DNA from: Pirellulaceae bacterium
Lineage (GTDB): Bacteria; Planctomycetota; Planctomycetia; Pirellulales; Pirellulaceae
Assembly: GCA_022448315.1 (NCBI GenBank)
Contig: JAKVCA010000023.1
Span: 57,481-112,235 of the forward strand
Reading direction: 5' to 3'
Length of the DNA: 54,755 nucleotides
Shown: one piece after another, positions 8,500 to 18,042 of the stretch
Numbering within the stretch: position 1 is the stretch's first letter
Layout: every line of letters begins with the position of its first letter
Notes under the pieces: generated by a model
The model's database searches: none
What the model saw: only the letters and a program-made list of their open reading frames with translations
What the model was told of the DNA's origin: nothing
Program-made: the position numbers and the translations under genes

Positions 8500-9777
8500 A
8501 TGAGCCGATTCTTGCTTAGTGTTTTAACTCTACCTCTCATGCTGTTGATCGCGGCACCCTGTCTCGCACAAAACTGGCCTCAGTTCCGAGGTCCTGACGC
8601 GGAAGGCCATACCACTGCCCAAAATCTTCCCTTGGAATGGAGCACGACCGAAAACGTCTACTGGAAAACAGAGATTCCCGGCGGAGGATGGTCTTCACCG
8701 GTTGTGGTGGATGGCAGGATTTACCTCACGAGCGCGGTGGAAATCAAGTCCCCCGAACCGGAAGGCGAGGAAGCGGGAATCCCACGAAACCCTCATTCGC
8801 TTCGCGTGATCTGTGTGGATTACGAATCGGGTAAGCCGGCGTGGAGCACAGAGGTGGCCATGGTACCCGCAGATACTTCGATCCACAGCAAAAACAGTCA
8901 TGCTAGTCCGACACCGCTTGTCTCAGGCGATCGGATCTTCGTCCATTTTGGAAATCATGGCACAGCCGCACTGGATCTCGATGGGAGGATCATCTGGAAT
9001 CGCAAAATTGATTACAACCCCGTGCACGGAAGCGGGGGCTCTCCGGTGTTATTCGAGGATCATTTGATCTTGAACTGCGATGGAGGATCAGACCCCTTTG
9101 TCATTTCATTGCACACCGCGACGGGAGAAGAACGATGGCGAACGCCACGACCCGAATTCCCGAACCAGACATTCTCTTTCTCGACCCCGCTTCTCATCGA
9201 AGTCGAAAAGCGAACGCAATGCATCAGCGCAGGTAGTCATGTGGTCTGCAGCTACGATCCTCGAAGCGGAAAAGAACTCTGGTCCGTCCGATATCCGAAC
9301 AAATGGTCGATCGTTCCAAAACCTGTTTATGCGGGTGGCAAAGTGCTTATATGTACAGGCTACGAGGGGCCCGCCGAACTTCTGGCAATCCAACCGGAAG
9401 GCGAAGGAGATGTTACTGAAACCCATGTGTCATGGCGGGTGGACCAGTTTGTTCCCCACAATCCGTCCCCACTCGTCATTGACGACGCGATTTACATGAT
9501 CAGCGACAAGGGCATTGCATCCTGCCGCGCTCTTGATTCGGGTGAACTTCACTGGAAAGCACGCGTGGGAGGCAATTTTTCCGCGTCCCCGATCGTGGGC
9601 GAAGGTCATATTTTCCTGATGTCCGAAGCAGGCCTATGCACCGTGATCAAGGCCGCCAGAGAATATGAGGTCGTTGCCGAAAATGACTTGGAAGAGCGGA
9701 CGTTTTCCTCCATCGCCCCTCAAGATGGAAACCTCATCATCCGAACCGAAACCATGCTTTACCGGATTAAAAACTGA
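8500..9777 (+). CDS. PQQ-binding-like beta-propeller protein (exported)
   Basis: 425 residues with a Sec signal (MSRFLLSVLTLPLMLLIAAP, then C-L-A-Q). The mature N-terminus NWPQFRGPDAEGH is the hallmark of a large planctomycete family of outer-membrane-assembly-like PQQ propellers. Blades recur as W-x-x-x-I/V-x-x-G-x-x-x-S-P, with SSPVVVDGRIYLTS, ASPTPLVSGDRIFVH, GSPVLFEDHLILN and SASPIVGEGHIFLM marking successive outer strands. No heme motif and no obvious catalytic residues are visible, so enzymatic activity cannot be claimed; scaffolding or sensing is as likely. ATG 8500 has GGAG about 10 bases upstream. It is followed 376 bases later by an FG-GAP gene on the same strand. A second family member is at 12619-14103. 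Confidence 0.88.
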   Translation: MSRFLLSVLTLPLMLLIAAPCLAQNWPQFRGPDAEGHTTAQNLPLEWSTTENVYWKTEIPGGGWSSPVVVDGRIYLTSAVEIKSPEPEGEEAGIPRNPHSLRVICVDYESGKPAWSTEVAMVPADTSIHSKNSHASPTPLVSGDRIFVHFGNHGTAALDLDGRIIWNRKIDYNPVHGSGGSPVLFEDHLILNCDGGSDPFVISLHTATGEERWRTPRPEFPNQTFSFSTPLLIEVEKRTQCISAGSHVVCSYDPRSGKELWSVRYPNKWSIVPKPVYAGGKVLICTGYEGPAELLAIQPEGEGDVTETHVSWRVDQFVPHNPSPLVIDDAIYMISDKGIASCRALDSGELHWKARVGGNFSASPIVGEGHIFLMSEAGLCTVIKAAREYEVVAENDLEERTFSSIAPQDGNLIIRTETMLYRIKN

Positions 9778-10153
9778 TCCAGAGCTTCACTCCGGCCGGC
9801 AACACTCAACCTCCATCTCAAGAATATTGAAATGGCTTGACTACAGACTGAGCCTCAGGATCATCAATCCATCGACAACCCACGCCCCATCATGCGAATT
9901 CATATACCGCTGCGAGTGATCGATGGCGGTTACCCCAGTTCGCTTGGATTGATGAAACTTGGTGGATTACTCAACGATCACGGTTGCAGGCGGTGCCTTG
10001 CATCTGCTCTGTCAATTTGGCCTATGCCTCAGGGCGATCGCGTGGTGCAGTCGAGAACCCGCTTCCAGACTCACACGGATCATCATTTTTTTGACATCGG
10101 TCGTTGGAACATCGTCCACAAGTTGTTTGGCCAAAATCGAACAGGAAGCAGCA
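9778..10153. other. Intergenic region, no gene recognised
   Basis: 376 bases between two plus-strand genes. Open frames cross it (for example into the FG-GAP gene from 9959), but they lack a signal peptide or domain before 10154. The region may hold the promoter of the FG-GAP gene. I saw no clear terminator. Confidence 0.4.
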
Positions 10154-11332
10154 ATGGACCGATCCCAGCTGAGTACCTTCACACGCTATATCGTCCTGAC
10201 CCTCATCCCTTTGTCTATCCCCAACTGGAGCTTGGGCGAAGAGAGCGAACCCAGCTGGAAAAAACATGTCGTGATGGACAAAGGTCATTGCAACACGGCA
10301 GTCGCACTGGATGCCAATGGTGACCAGCTGCTGGATGTGATCGCGAGTTTTCAGGGAAAAGTCAGTCTCTTCCTGGCCCCAAATTGGTCTCGAGAAGTGG
10401 TGCTCTACCGCTTTCCAGATTCCGGTGCGTGCATCCACAGTGCCGTGCTGGATGTCGATTCTGATGGAGATCTCGATTGGGCCGGAACGTTGGCTCATGA
10501 TCATCCCTTCTGGTTGGAAAACCCCGGGAGTGACGAAGTCCAGGCGGGCGCTTGGACCGCCCGAACCATTGATGACGTCATCACCGGCATTCACTGCATC
10601 CTCAGTGAGGATATCGACAATGACGGGAAGCAGGACTTGGTGATCAACAACTTCCACCCCGAAAAAGGACTTCGTGACTCCATGGCGTGGTTTAAGATTC
10701 CCAGACAACCCAAAAAGGCAAAAGGTTGGGAAAGGCATGTTTTTGCAGACGGAGATGCTCGCGGTGGGAGCCACTATATGGGAGCAGGCGACATCGATGG
10801 CGACGGCTGGAAAGAAATCGCGGTTGGGGCCAAAGGGGGACCGTTTGAGGACGGGGATTGGTTTGCCTTTTGGAAGAACCCGGGAGCCGATGGCGTGAAG
10901 GGTCGCTGGGAAAAAATTCCACTTGCTACGGATCAAATTGCCGCCACCAACATTTCGCCCGCCGACGTCAATGGCGATGGCAAACTGGACTGGGTCGCCT
11001 CACGAGGGCACGGCCTCGGCGTCCTCTGGTTTGAAAATCCGACCTGGCAACTCCACGATATCGACACGAAAATCGAGTTCCCCCATTCGCTCACGACCGC
11101 CGACCATGATCAAGATGGGGATATCGACGTCGCCACCTGTGGCTATGGGAGTGAGCGTGTCATGTGGTACGAGAACGACGGAACGGGAAATTTCAAGCTC
11201 CATACGCTCGATGCTCAACAGCAAAGTTATGACCTCCGAAGCGTCGACATGGACGGCGACGGAGACTTGGATCTGCTCAACGCAGGACGTGGATCGAATA
11301 ACGTAACCTGGTATGAAAACCCGACGAAGTGA
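10154..11332 (+). CDS. FG-GAP/VCBS repeat exported protein
   Basis: 392 residues. The frame is open from 9959, but ATG 10154 has AGGAAG eight bases before it and starts a signal peptide (MDRSQLSTFTRYIVLTLIPL...), so the 65 upstream codons are probably untranslated. The mature part is a propeller of FG-GAP repeats with calcium-loop motifs DANGDQLLD, DVDSDGDLD, DIDNDGKQD, DIDGDGWKE, DVNGDGKLD, DHDQDGDID and DMDGDGDLD. Each is followed by a strand pattern ending W-x-E-N-P or similar (WLENPGS, WFENPTW, WYENDGT, WYENPTK). Unlike the gene at the left edge it lacks an ASPIC domain. Probably a secreted Ca-stabilised binding protein; ligand unknown. It converges on the DUF3472 gene. Confidence 0.88.
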   Translation: MDRSQLSTFTRYIVLTLIPLSIPNWSLGEESEPSWKKHVVMDKGHCNTAVALDANGDQLLDVIASFQGKVSLFLAPNWSREVVLYRFPDSGACIHSAVLDVDSDGDLDWAGTLAHDHPFWLENPGSDEVQAGAWTARTIDDVITGIHCILSEDIDNDGKQDLVINNFHPEKGLRDSMAWFKIPRQPKKAKGWERHVFADGDARGGSHYMGAGDIDGDGWKEIAVGAKGGPFEDGDWFAFWKNPGADGVKGRWEKIPLATDQIAATNISPADVNGDGKLDWVASRGHGLGVLWFENPTWQLHDIDTKIEFPHSLTTADHDQDGDIDVATCGYGSERVMWYENDGTGNFKLHTLDAQQQSYDLRSVDMDGDGDLDLLNAGRGSNNVTWYENPTK

Positions 11333-11370
11333 TCTTCAACGCACCCGGTCAACGTCAGCCACGGATGACC

Positions 11371-12504
11371 TCACCGATGGGTGAACGTGGGTGACTCGCG
11401 ATCAAATAGATCACGACATCTAAGGCGAACCACACTCGGCCTCGAGGCAGACTCAACCACGATCTCACGTCCGTGAGCTTCAGCCAGCCTGAGAGTCTGG
11501 GTCGGTTGGGCTCCGTCATCTTCGCTCGCGTAAAGTTCGACCTGGAAACTGAATGGAGGAGCTTTAACAGGATCCATCTCCCAGGTCACTTTCCATTTTC
11601 CGTCCGCCATTTCTACGAAGTTGACGCTTTCCACCTCGGCAGTCGGAAAATCAGGTGCTTTCTCCTCTCGTTTCAGCTGATGGCTGGAGGGGTTGTCGAC
11701 CGAAGGCTTCGTCGACTTACCCCCACTCACCATGAAGTAAAACGGCTCCTCGGAATCGGAAATCCCTCCATCCCAATTCGTTCGATAATTGAAAGAGCGT
11801 TTCCCTTTCTCAAGGTCCCAGGAATTGACTGAGTAACGCGCAGACTGAAAGGGAAACCAGGTTGCGTCGAGTCTTCGTTTCCATCCACCTCGGAGCTGGG
11901 TAATCCGTGGTGACTGGCCCGTACTCAACCAATCTTCGATAAACGCGTCGGTCCCACCCTCGAAGCGGGCGTTCGGCACAGCAACATCAAAAGTCACAAG
12001 ATGCGTCCAACGTTGCGTTTCCTCGGAATGTACCCAAAATCCGAAAAACGTATGCTCCCCAACGGGCCAGCATCTTGAGACCAGCGTATACCACGTCTCG
12101 GTCGACCAGCCGAGCTCGAAATTCCAAGACTTGAGCCCGGTCCCCTCGCCGCCAAAACCTTCGGTCTTGGTACCTGCTCCGTGGTAAACAGCACGGATCG
12201 GTGCCTTGTGATCAGGGTGGTCCCAAATGGAAAAGATGAAATTGGGTCCTCGAGGATGATCCTGAATTCCTGCGTATCCAGCCGCCTTTCCGCGCCAACC
12301 GAGAGCCTCGTAATAGGTAAAACGGGCTTTGCCCTCTTTCGGCACACGAACCTGATTAATGATGATGTCGCCTGGAAATCGATCGTCAAACACCATGTGG
12401 GAAGACGGTGCAGAATCCTGCCCGAAGAGAATCGTCATATTGATCAAGCCACAAAGCAGGGATAAGCCCAACAGACAGGCCAGTGAAACAGGGCGATGAT
12501 TCAA
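11371..12504 (-). CDS. DUF3472 domain-containing exported protein
   Basis: 377 residues with a signal peptide ending near I-L-F-G-Q. The start is a TTG (12502-12504), supported by GAGGA eight bases upstream; no ATG fits better. Residues about 95-220 carry the DUF3472 core: FGGEGTGLKS, TWYTLVSRCWPVGEHTFFGF, THLVTFDVAVPNARF and DAFIEDWLSTG. An upstream stretch with a G-Y-A-G-I-Q pattern fits the related N-terminal jelly-roll part. The C-terminal 100 residues look like a fibronectin-III-like domain (VEMADGKWKVTWEMDPVKAP...). The family's function is unknown; glycan-linked roles are often proposed. Same strand as the EF-hand propeller gene 114 bases upstream, so co-transcription is possible. Confidence 0.85.
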   Translation of the reverse strand: MNHRPVSLACLLGLSLLCGLINMTILFGQDSAPSSHMVFDDRFPGDIIINQVRVPKEGKARFTYYEALGWRGKAAGYAGIQDHPRGPNFIFSIWDHPDHKAPIRAVYHGAGTKTEGFGGEGTGLKSWNFELGWSTETWYTLVSRCWPVGEHTFFGFWVHSEETQRWTHLVTFDVAVPNARFEGGTDAFIEDWLSTGQSPRITQLRGGWKRRLDATWFPFQSARYSVNSWDLEKGKRSFNYRTNWDGGISDSEEPFYFMVSGGKSTKPSVDNPSSHQLKREEKAPDFPTAEVESVNFVEMADGKWKVTWEMDPVKAPPFSFQVELYASEDDGAQPTQTLRLAEAHGREIVVESASRPSVVRLRCRDLFDRESPTFTHR

Positions 12505-12618
12505 TTTATTTTCCTCGTCAACTCAAAAATTTTCAGAACCGCATGCCACCGTCGAGTGGAATCGCAGTGGCATTCTCCCTGAGCCGAAAACATGTCTGGA
12601 CTCTTTCAATATCCAGAA

Positions 12619-14103
12619 TTACGGCCGACTTTCCGTTTTTGCGAATGCGAAAAGTCGACGATGGGTTCTCACATAAAGGGTTCCATCCTTCACCGCCGGC
12701 GTCGCATAGACCGCTTCCCTCATCTCATTACTTGCCACCACTTTCAGCTCAGAGCCCAATTCGATCACTGACAAGATACCGTCTCCCGAGGTGGTCACCA
12801 GATAGGACCCGGCAATGATGGGTGATGCGTAATGCGTGCCTCGTCCGGAAGTCCTTCCCCGATAAATCCGACGGCCCGACTCCGGCTCGAGGCAGGTAAG
12901 GACGCCTCCGTTTTTTATGAAGTAGAGATAAGAATCATCTGAAATCGGTGATGGCACCTCGGGGATACTTTTGGTCTCAAGCACACGAATATTGTCAGAA
13001 TCGACGATACCGCGACTGTTCAGTGGAATCGCGATCATCCCGTGGGTTTTATAGGTGTCTCGATAGGCATTCAATTCTTGAATACTGGTCTCCCACTCAC
13101 CCGATGAAATCGCTCCGTTCCCATTTTTGTCTGCGAACCTGAAGCGGACGGTCGCGCCGTTCTGCGGCGCCTCGACACCTTCGGGTCGATGGAAAATCCA
13201 GAGCGTGGGTAACTCCTCCCGTTGAATCAAGCCATCCTGATTCTGATCATTCTCACGAAGCAATTTGCCGTACTCGGGAAAAGGGGGTCGCAAGGAGGGT
13301 TCACCCATTTTGTTCCAAGCGGCGACAATGACTTCTTCCCCGATCACGATGGGCGTACTCGTCGCAGTGGTGGCACATTTTGCCAGCCATCGACGTTTTC
13401 CGGTAAGAAGCTCATAGGACTGCACCGACCGCGCTGAATGAACAATGAGCTGGTCACCCACCACGATGGGACATGCGGTGCACGCAAGTTCGGCATCAAA
13501 GGGCTCATCTTGATCCACTTTCCAAACCACCTCGCCCGACCTTTTATCAACCGCCATCAGGAAGTGGTCGACGTAGTTCGCGCGGTAAAGATAGACAAGA
13601 TCGCCCACAATGATCGGTGAAGTCGCGTTACCTGCATACGACTTCGGTACCGGCATCTTGCGTTCCCATAAAACCTCTCCCGCACAATCGCAGGCCACAA
13701 GACCGTAGGACCCGAAGTAGGCGACGACGACTTCACCATCGCAAGCAGGTGTGCTGCTTGCAGGATTGAATGAGGGATGGCCTTTTTCGAACTCGCTGGG
13801 CTGAAAGTTACGCTGCCACGCCACTAAGCCGTTCATTCGGTCGACCCCAAGAATCGACAGGATCCTCTGCTCCTTATCGAAGCCCGTCAGAAAAACCTGT
13901 GACCCATGGACGATGGGAGAGCTATGACCCAGCGGTGTTTCAAGACTCCACAACTCATTCTCGCCGGGACCGAATTCGGTCACAATCTCAGATTCCGCTG
14001 ACCGCCCCGAGGAATTCAAACCTCGAAACTGGGGCCAATCTGCCTGCACCCATTGGGACGTCAAACCCATCAGCACCAAGCAAATCCATCTCGCTTGCTT
14101 CAT
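12619..14103 (-). CDS. PQQ-binding-like beta-propeller protein with EF-hand insertion
   Basis: 494 residues. Two ATGs lie six bases apart; the second (14103) is better spaced from the strong GGAGGA, so I use it. A signal peptide ends before ADWPQFRG, the same mature start as the 8500-9777 protein. Propeller strands include SSPIVHGSQVFLTGF, SPIIVGDLVYLYRAN, ACPIVVGDQLIVHSA and SPIIAGSYLVTTSGDG. Between blades, at about residues 275-345, sits a pair of EF-hand-like calcium loops: DQNQDGLIQREEL and DKNGNGAISSGEW. This fusion is seen elsewhere in planctomycetes. It has no heme motif. The product is exported and probably calcium-dependent; activity is unproven. It lies downstream of the histidine kinase gene on the same strand, 128 bases away. 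Confidence 0.88.
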   Translation of the reverse strand: MKQARWICLVLMGLTSQWVQADWPQFRGLNSSGRSAESEIVTEFGPGENELWSLETPLGHSSPIVHGSQVFLTGFDKEQRILSILGVDRMNGLVAWQRNFQPSEFEKGHPSFNPASSTPACDGEVVVAYFGSYGLVACDCAGEVLWERKMPVPKSYAGNATSPIIVGDLVYLYRANYVDHFLMAVDKRSGEVVWKVDQDEPFDAELACTACPIVVGDQLIVHSARSVQSYELLTGKRRWLAKCATTATSTPIVIGEEVIVAAWNKMGEPSLRPPFPEYGKLLRENDQNQDGLIQREELPTLWIFHRPEGVEAPQNGATVRFRFADKNGNGAISSGEWETSIQELNAYRDTYKTHGMIAIPLNSRGIVDSDNIRVLETKSIPEVPSPISDDSYLYFIKNGGVLTCLEPESGRRIYRGRTSGRGTHYASPIIAGSYLVTTSGDGILSVIELGSELKVVASNEMREAVYATPAVKDGTLYVRTHRRLFAFAKTESRP

Positions 14104-14231
14104 GTTCATGTTCCTCCAAGCTAACTTGAATTCCCCTCGAGCAGCCGCGCTGACTCACCCCGTGGGCTGTTCTAACGCAGATGGACCAGACCTGTCCAAT
14201 TCTGAGATCCTTTAGAGTTCTCGCGACCGCG

Positions 14232-15839
14232 TCATGTCCTTCGTCGCCCGTGACTTTCCCGGGCGTCGGATCGCCTCGGCCAGTTCAAGCTCACACGACA
14301 ACCGCCAAGGACAGAATCCTCGATGGCGGCCTCGCCGCCTTGTTGCTTCAGGATTCGATGAACAAGGGCGAGCCCCAGCCCAAATCCTTGAGCCGGCTCC
14401 TGAGTTTGCAATCGTACGAAAGGAGAAAACACGCGATCGCGATCCTCGATAGGAATGCCCGGTCCATCGTCATCGACGTTGAGAACCAGACTGCCCGGTG
14501 TCAATTGCAACGAAACTTGGACATGTTTCTGCGCGTATTTACCACCATTGGAAAGAACATTTCCGACCGCACGTTCGACCAGGATTCTCGGAGCATAAAT
14601 CTGATCGTCCTCGGGGATGCCTGCGATGTTGTACTCATATTGGATGTCCGGGTATATCGCCTCGTATTTTGGAATCAGATCGGCCACCAGCTGGCCCAAC
14701 GTCAGGACTTCACTGGGGCTCGCTGACCCCTCATCTTCAAGACGTGTGTAATTGAGCAATTCCGTCAACAGGCTATTCAACTCCTCGGCATCGCGATCGA
14801 GCGTACGCAGTTTCTGCTGTCTTTGTTCTTCATCCCTGTTCGATTGAATTGCGTCAATGGAAAACCGCATACGAGCCAGAGGGGTTCTTAGTTCATGAGA
14901 TACCGCCTGCAACAGATTCCGTTGACTCTCAATCAGTTTCTCAATTCGTTGGGCCATTCCGTTAAATGCGATGGACAGCGATCGCGCTGAACGATTCCTT
15001 CGTTCATCCACCCTGGCACTGAAATTGCCGGATGCCACCGCCGATGCAGCCTTTTCCACGGTACGCAACTGAACAGCGATGGGTCTCAAGAGCAGGGCGA
15101 TCGCGAATGCGGCAGGCAGTAAAACCAACGTCAGCGTAGTGGTTGCCGCCTGTTGCTCTTTCGGCTGAAAATTCGGGAAAGGGCCAAACTGCAGAGCCGT
15201 ATCTTCATCATCGGGAGAAGCAAGTGCGATCGCGGCATACCACTCATCGATTTCTCTGGCGTAAAAAACCACATCTTTGGTATCTGAACCGAGTCGGCGT
15301 TGAACCCGATCCGGGAGTGAATTTGAACGAACGTCTTGAATGGGAAATGCAAATTCGCGCTGAATTTCCGTGATAACGTCGGGACGATCGGCTTTGCTTG
15401 CGGCAGCGACATCTGCCCGAACCAAACGAACCCAACCGCGAATTGCATGTTCAATCTCAATCAGGTCATAGTCCGGAAAGGGCCCCATACCAATCACCAA
15501 AGATCGCTCAGGGTACCTCCTCAGGATGCGCCATCGACCATCGATGCGAATGACCATCGCCTCTTCTGAGGCAGTTAGCTGACGTTGAATCGACGCCTCA
15601 TAAGAGTCAAGCGGTTGAATCGTCACGGGAAAATCGAATTGCCGTTGCAGCGATCTGAGGTCCCACTCGTTTTGTTCGAGTTTTTCGATCACTGCAGCAA
15701 GACCACCGCGGTGTGCCTGCAAGATCACCCGCTGGACATCGGCATCTGTTCGCTGCTCGTAAATGAATCCGTAAATGAACCAGGCAACCAGAAGAACAAT
15801 CAGGACACCGGCATAGAATCGAAGGAAGATTTGAGTCAT
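14232..15839 (-). CDS. Sensor histidine kinase (RstB/CpxA-like)
   Basis: 535 residues: TM1 at about 7-27, a periplasmic sensor region of some 200 residues, TM2 at about 232-252, HAMP at about 252-305, HisKA with the phosphoacceptor His315 in AVSHELRTPLARMRF, then HATPase_c with N-box NVLSNGGKYA, G1 box DDGPGIP and G2 box GFGLGLALVH. The sensor region contains two similar FGPFPxx / MGPFPDYD motifs (about 118-125 and 218-224), suggesting an internally duplicated sensor. The ATG overlaps the stop of the response regulator gene (ATGA), so the two are translationally coupled and form one two-component system. Located at the 3' end of the efflux block, it probably controls that transporter in response to an envelope signal. 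Confidence 0.95.
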   Translation of the reverse strand: MTQIFLRFYAGVLIVLLVAWFIYGFIYEQRTDADVQRVILQAHRGGLAAVIEKLEQNEWDLRSLQRQFDFPVTIQPLDSYEASIQRQLTASEEAMVIRIDGRWRILRRYPERSLVIGMGPFPDYDLIEIEHAIRGWVRLVRADVAAASKADRPDVITEIQREFAFPIQDVRSNSLPDRVQRRLGSDTKDVVFYAREIDEWYAAIALASPDDEDTALQFGPFPNFQPKEQQAATTTLTLVLLPAAFAIALLLRPIAVQLRTVEKAASAVASGNFSARVDERRNRSARSLSIAFNGMAQRIEKLIESQRNLLQAVSHELRTPLARMRFSIDAIQSNRDEEQRQQKLRTLDRDAEELNSLLTELLNYTRLEDEGSASPSEVLTLGQLVADLIPKYEAIYPDIQYEYNIAGIPEDDQIYAPRILVERAVGNVLSNGGKYAQKHVQVSLQLTPGSLVLNVDDDGPGIPIEDRDRVFSPFVRLQTQEPAQGFGLGLALVHRILKQQGGEAAIEDSVLGGCRVSLNWPRRSDARESHGRRRT

Positions 15840-16534
15840 AACTCCGTGGACAACATGTAGCCCACCCCTCGGATAGATTTGATCTTGCGCGGCGCAGTGG
15901 AGTCATCCCCAAGTTTTTTTCGCAGTCTGGAGATGCGAAGGTCGATGGAACGATCCAACCCATCGTATCGCATTCCCATGATTTCCTGAAAAATGACCTG
16001 ACGACTCAACACGTTTCCGGCATGGGACGCGAGAAAATAAAGCAGGTCAAACTCGGCCGTCGTCAAATCAACTTCTTCGGTTTCAAACCATACCGTACGT
16101 TGCTGCGGATCGATTCTGAGGCAGTCGACAACGACCTCCTCCATACTGCTGCTTGCCGAAAGGTCTCGACGCAAGTGGGACCTTATTCTTGCAAGTAACG
16201 CCTGAGGTCGTACAGGTTTGACGATGTAATCGTCCGCGCCCGCCTCAAATCCTGCCACCTCTATTTTCTCGTCACACTGCGCAGTCAGCATCACGATGAC
16301 CCCACGATATTGCTCGCGAACGGCGCGGCAGACGGTCAAGCCATCCGCGCCCGGCAACGTCACATCGAGCAAAACCAGGCCTGGCTGACGTTCCAGAATG
16401 TGTCGAATCGCGCGGTCGCCCCTCGATTCATGCTCGACACTGAAGTGATGCTCGCTCAAAAATTTGACGACCATTTCCGCCAAAGCCTGGTCATCCTCGA
16501 CAAGGAGAATCTGATGGGACTCAATTGGATCCAC
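15836..16534 (-). CDS. OmpR-family response regulator (RstA-like)
   Basis: 232 residues. The receiver domain (about 8-120) has the acidic pair E-D-D near residue 14, phosphoacceptor Asp57 in LLDVTLPGADG, Thr in VMLTAQ and Lys in DDYIVKPVRP. The C-terminal winged-helix (about 135-230) contains LTTAEFDLLYFLASHAGNVL and SIDLRISRLRKKLGDD, the recognition segment of OmpR/PhoB proteins. The start is a GTG, chosen because GGGAGAAGAAG lies immediately upstream. It overlaps the kinase gene by four bases and follows the permease gene by 40 bases, so it is probably co-transcribed with the transporter. It likely acts as a DNA-binding activator or repressor of the neighbouring operon; no binding repeats were identified. 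Confidence 0.95.
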   Translation of the reverse strand: MDPIESHQILLVEDDQALAEMVVKFLSEHHFSVEHESRGDRAIRHILERQPGLVLLDVTLPGADGLTVCRAVREQYRGVIVMLTAQCDEKIEVAGFEAGADDYIVKPVRPQALLARIRSHLRRDLSASSSMEEVVVDCLRIDPQQRTVWFETEEVDLTTAEFDLLYFLASHAGNVLSRQVIFQEIMGMRYDGLDRSIDLRISRLRKKLGDDSTAPRKIKSIRGVGYMLSTEL

Positions 16535-16574
16535 CTTCTTCTCCCTTCATGGTGCGAGTCAGCTCAACATGGCC

Positions 16575-17891
16575 CTACTCGTGACGAAGCGCCTCAATGG
16601 GGTCCAAGTTGGCGGCCTGACGGGCGGGATACACGCCGAACAAAATTCCGGAGCCCACCGAAATAAACAGAGACAACAAAACGCTCCACATCGCAATTCT
16701 CGGTTCGATGTTGTAAACAATCGGCGGCAAGAGATCGGGTGAGAAAGCAGAAACCAGAGATCTGAGCGTTGAGAAAATCGGCCCGCATAAAACACCAAAC
16801 AGAACACCCAGCAACCCACCCGAAGTGGTCAACACCACAGTCTCCGTTAAAAACTGCTGAATGATATGGGTTTTTTTAGCGCCCAACGCCCTGCGGATTC
16901 CGATCTCGCGAGTCCTTTCCGTCACGGTCGCGAGCATGATATTCATGATGCCGATCCCTCCAACCAGCAAAGAAATACCTGCGATGACGACGAGCAACAC
17001 ATTGAACATGGCTCGGGTTCGCTCGGCCTGCCGCAACAACTCTTTCGGGATGACAATAGCGTAATCTTCTTTTTCGTGATACTTGCCAAGGAGAAACTCG
17101 ATGATCCCGGCGGTGACATCGACATCCTTGACATTCTCAACGGTCACGGTGATCTGGCTCAACTGAACGTTCTCGCCTTGAAACTCACCGCCCACGCGCC
17201 GCATCACGAGATCGCCGACTCGCTCCCTCATGGTTTGCAGCGGAATGTACGCGTCGAGATTGTAATCCCGCGCATCAAGGCTTCCACCGATCGAAGCGGT
17301 CGCCGTACGGCTCTTTGTTTGGCCAATCACAACATAAAATTCGCTGCCCACCCAGATCGTTTCACCAATCGGATTCTGGTAAGGGAACAATTTCTGCGCC
17401 GTCTCATCCGCGAGTACGACCACTTTTTCACCATGATCTCTCGGGGATAACCAACGCCCACGGGCGATTTCAAGATGGTTTTGTTCAAGATATTCATCCG
17501 AGCAGCCCACAAGCTTTGAATCTGCCGTGTTGTTGTCTTTGCGAAGTTCAAACTTCAACTCGCGCATCCGCACCATCAGTTCGATGTCGGGAAGGTTGGT
17601 TTGAAAACGATCGTAATCGTCTCTCAGCAAACCATACGTTTTCACCCGACTGTTCGCGTCTCTCGCATCCCCTGACGTAGTCGGCTCCTTGCTCCGAACG
17701 ATAATATTGGTCGCGCCAAGTTCTTCGATCTGTTTCTGTGCGCGATAACTCACACCCTCACCCATAGCGACCAGCCAGATGACGGTCGCAGTGCCGATAA
17801 AAATCCCCAGCCCGGCAAGACCAGCCCGGGTCTTTTGCATCATGAGACTTTTCAGTCCCAATTGAACGGTTTGAGCGATGGGAATTTTCAC
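16575..17891 (-). CDS. ABC transporter permease, MacB/FtsX type
   Basis: 438 residues with four expected membrane segments: one near 25-45 (AGLAGLGIFIGTATVIWLVA) and three in the C-terminal 150 residues (VLLVVIAGISLLVGGIGIMN, an LGVLFGVLCG segment, and WSVLLSLFISVGSGILFGVYPA). The intervening 230 residues form the periplasmic MacB core domain. E-I-G-I-R-R-A-L-G-A-K-K is the cytoplasmic coupling motif seen in this family. GTG 17891 is the start; a strong ribosome binding site is not obvious. MacB permeases need an ABC ATPase, but this protein has no fused Walker domain and no ATPase gene is in the window. With the two adaptors and TolC-like lipoprotein upstream it should form a tripartite export system for an unknown substrate. 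Confidence 0.93.
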   Translation of the reverse strand: MKIPIAQTVQLGLKSLMMQKTRAGLAGLGIFIGTATVIWLVAMGEGVSYRAQKQIEELGATNIIVRSKEPTTSGDARDANSRVKTYGLLRDDYDRFQTNLPDIELMVRMRELKFELRKDNNTADSKLVGCSDEYLEQNHLEIARGRWLSPRDHGEKVVVLADETAQKLFPYQNPIGETIWVGSEFYVVIGQTKSRTATASIGGSLDARDYNLDAYIPLQTMRERVGDLVMRRVGGEFQGENVQLSQITVTVENVKDVDVTAGIIEFLLGKYHEKEDYAIVIPKELLRQAERTRAMFNVLLVVIAGISLLVGGIGIMNIMLATVTERTREIGIRRALGAKKTHIIQQFLTETVVLTTSGGLLGVLFGVLCGPIFSTLRSLVSAFSPDLLPPIVYNIEPRIAMWSVLLSLFISVGSGILFGVYPARQAANLDPIEALRHE

Positions 17892-18042
17892 TGAGCAAAC
17901 ATGATAAAAAGGGAGGAAACAATGGGGTCCAATCGTTGCGGTTTTCGCCGCCAGGGCCCGTTTGAGATTTCAACGTGCAAGTGTCGATTCAACATTTAAC
18001 CACTTGACGGTGTCGAATGAGCTTTGCGCATTACCAAAGAGT

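Noticed and set aside
10022-10936. A 304-codon minus-strand frame
   Set aside because: It lies almost wholly antisense to the FG-GAP gene, whose repeat motifs are unmistakable; the antisense translation shows no domain.
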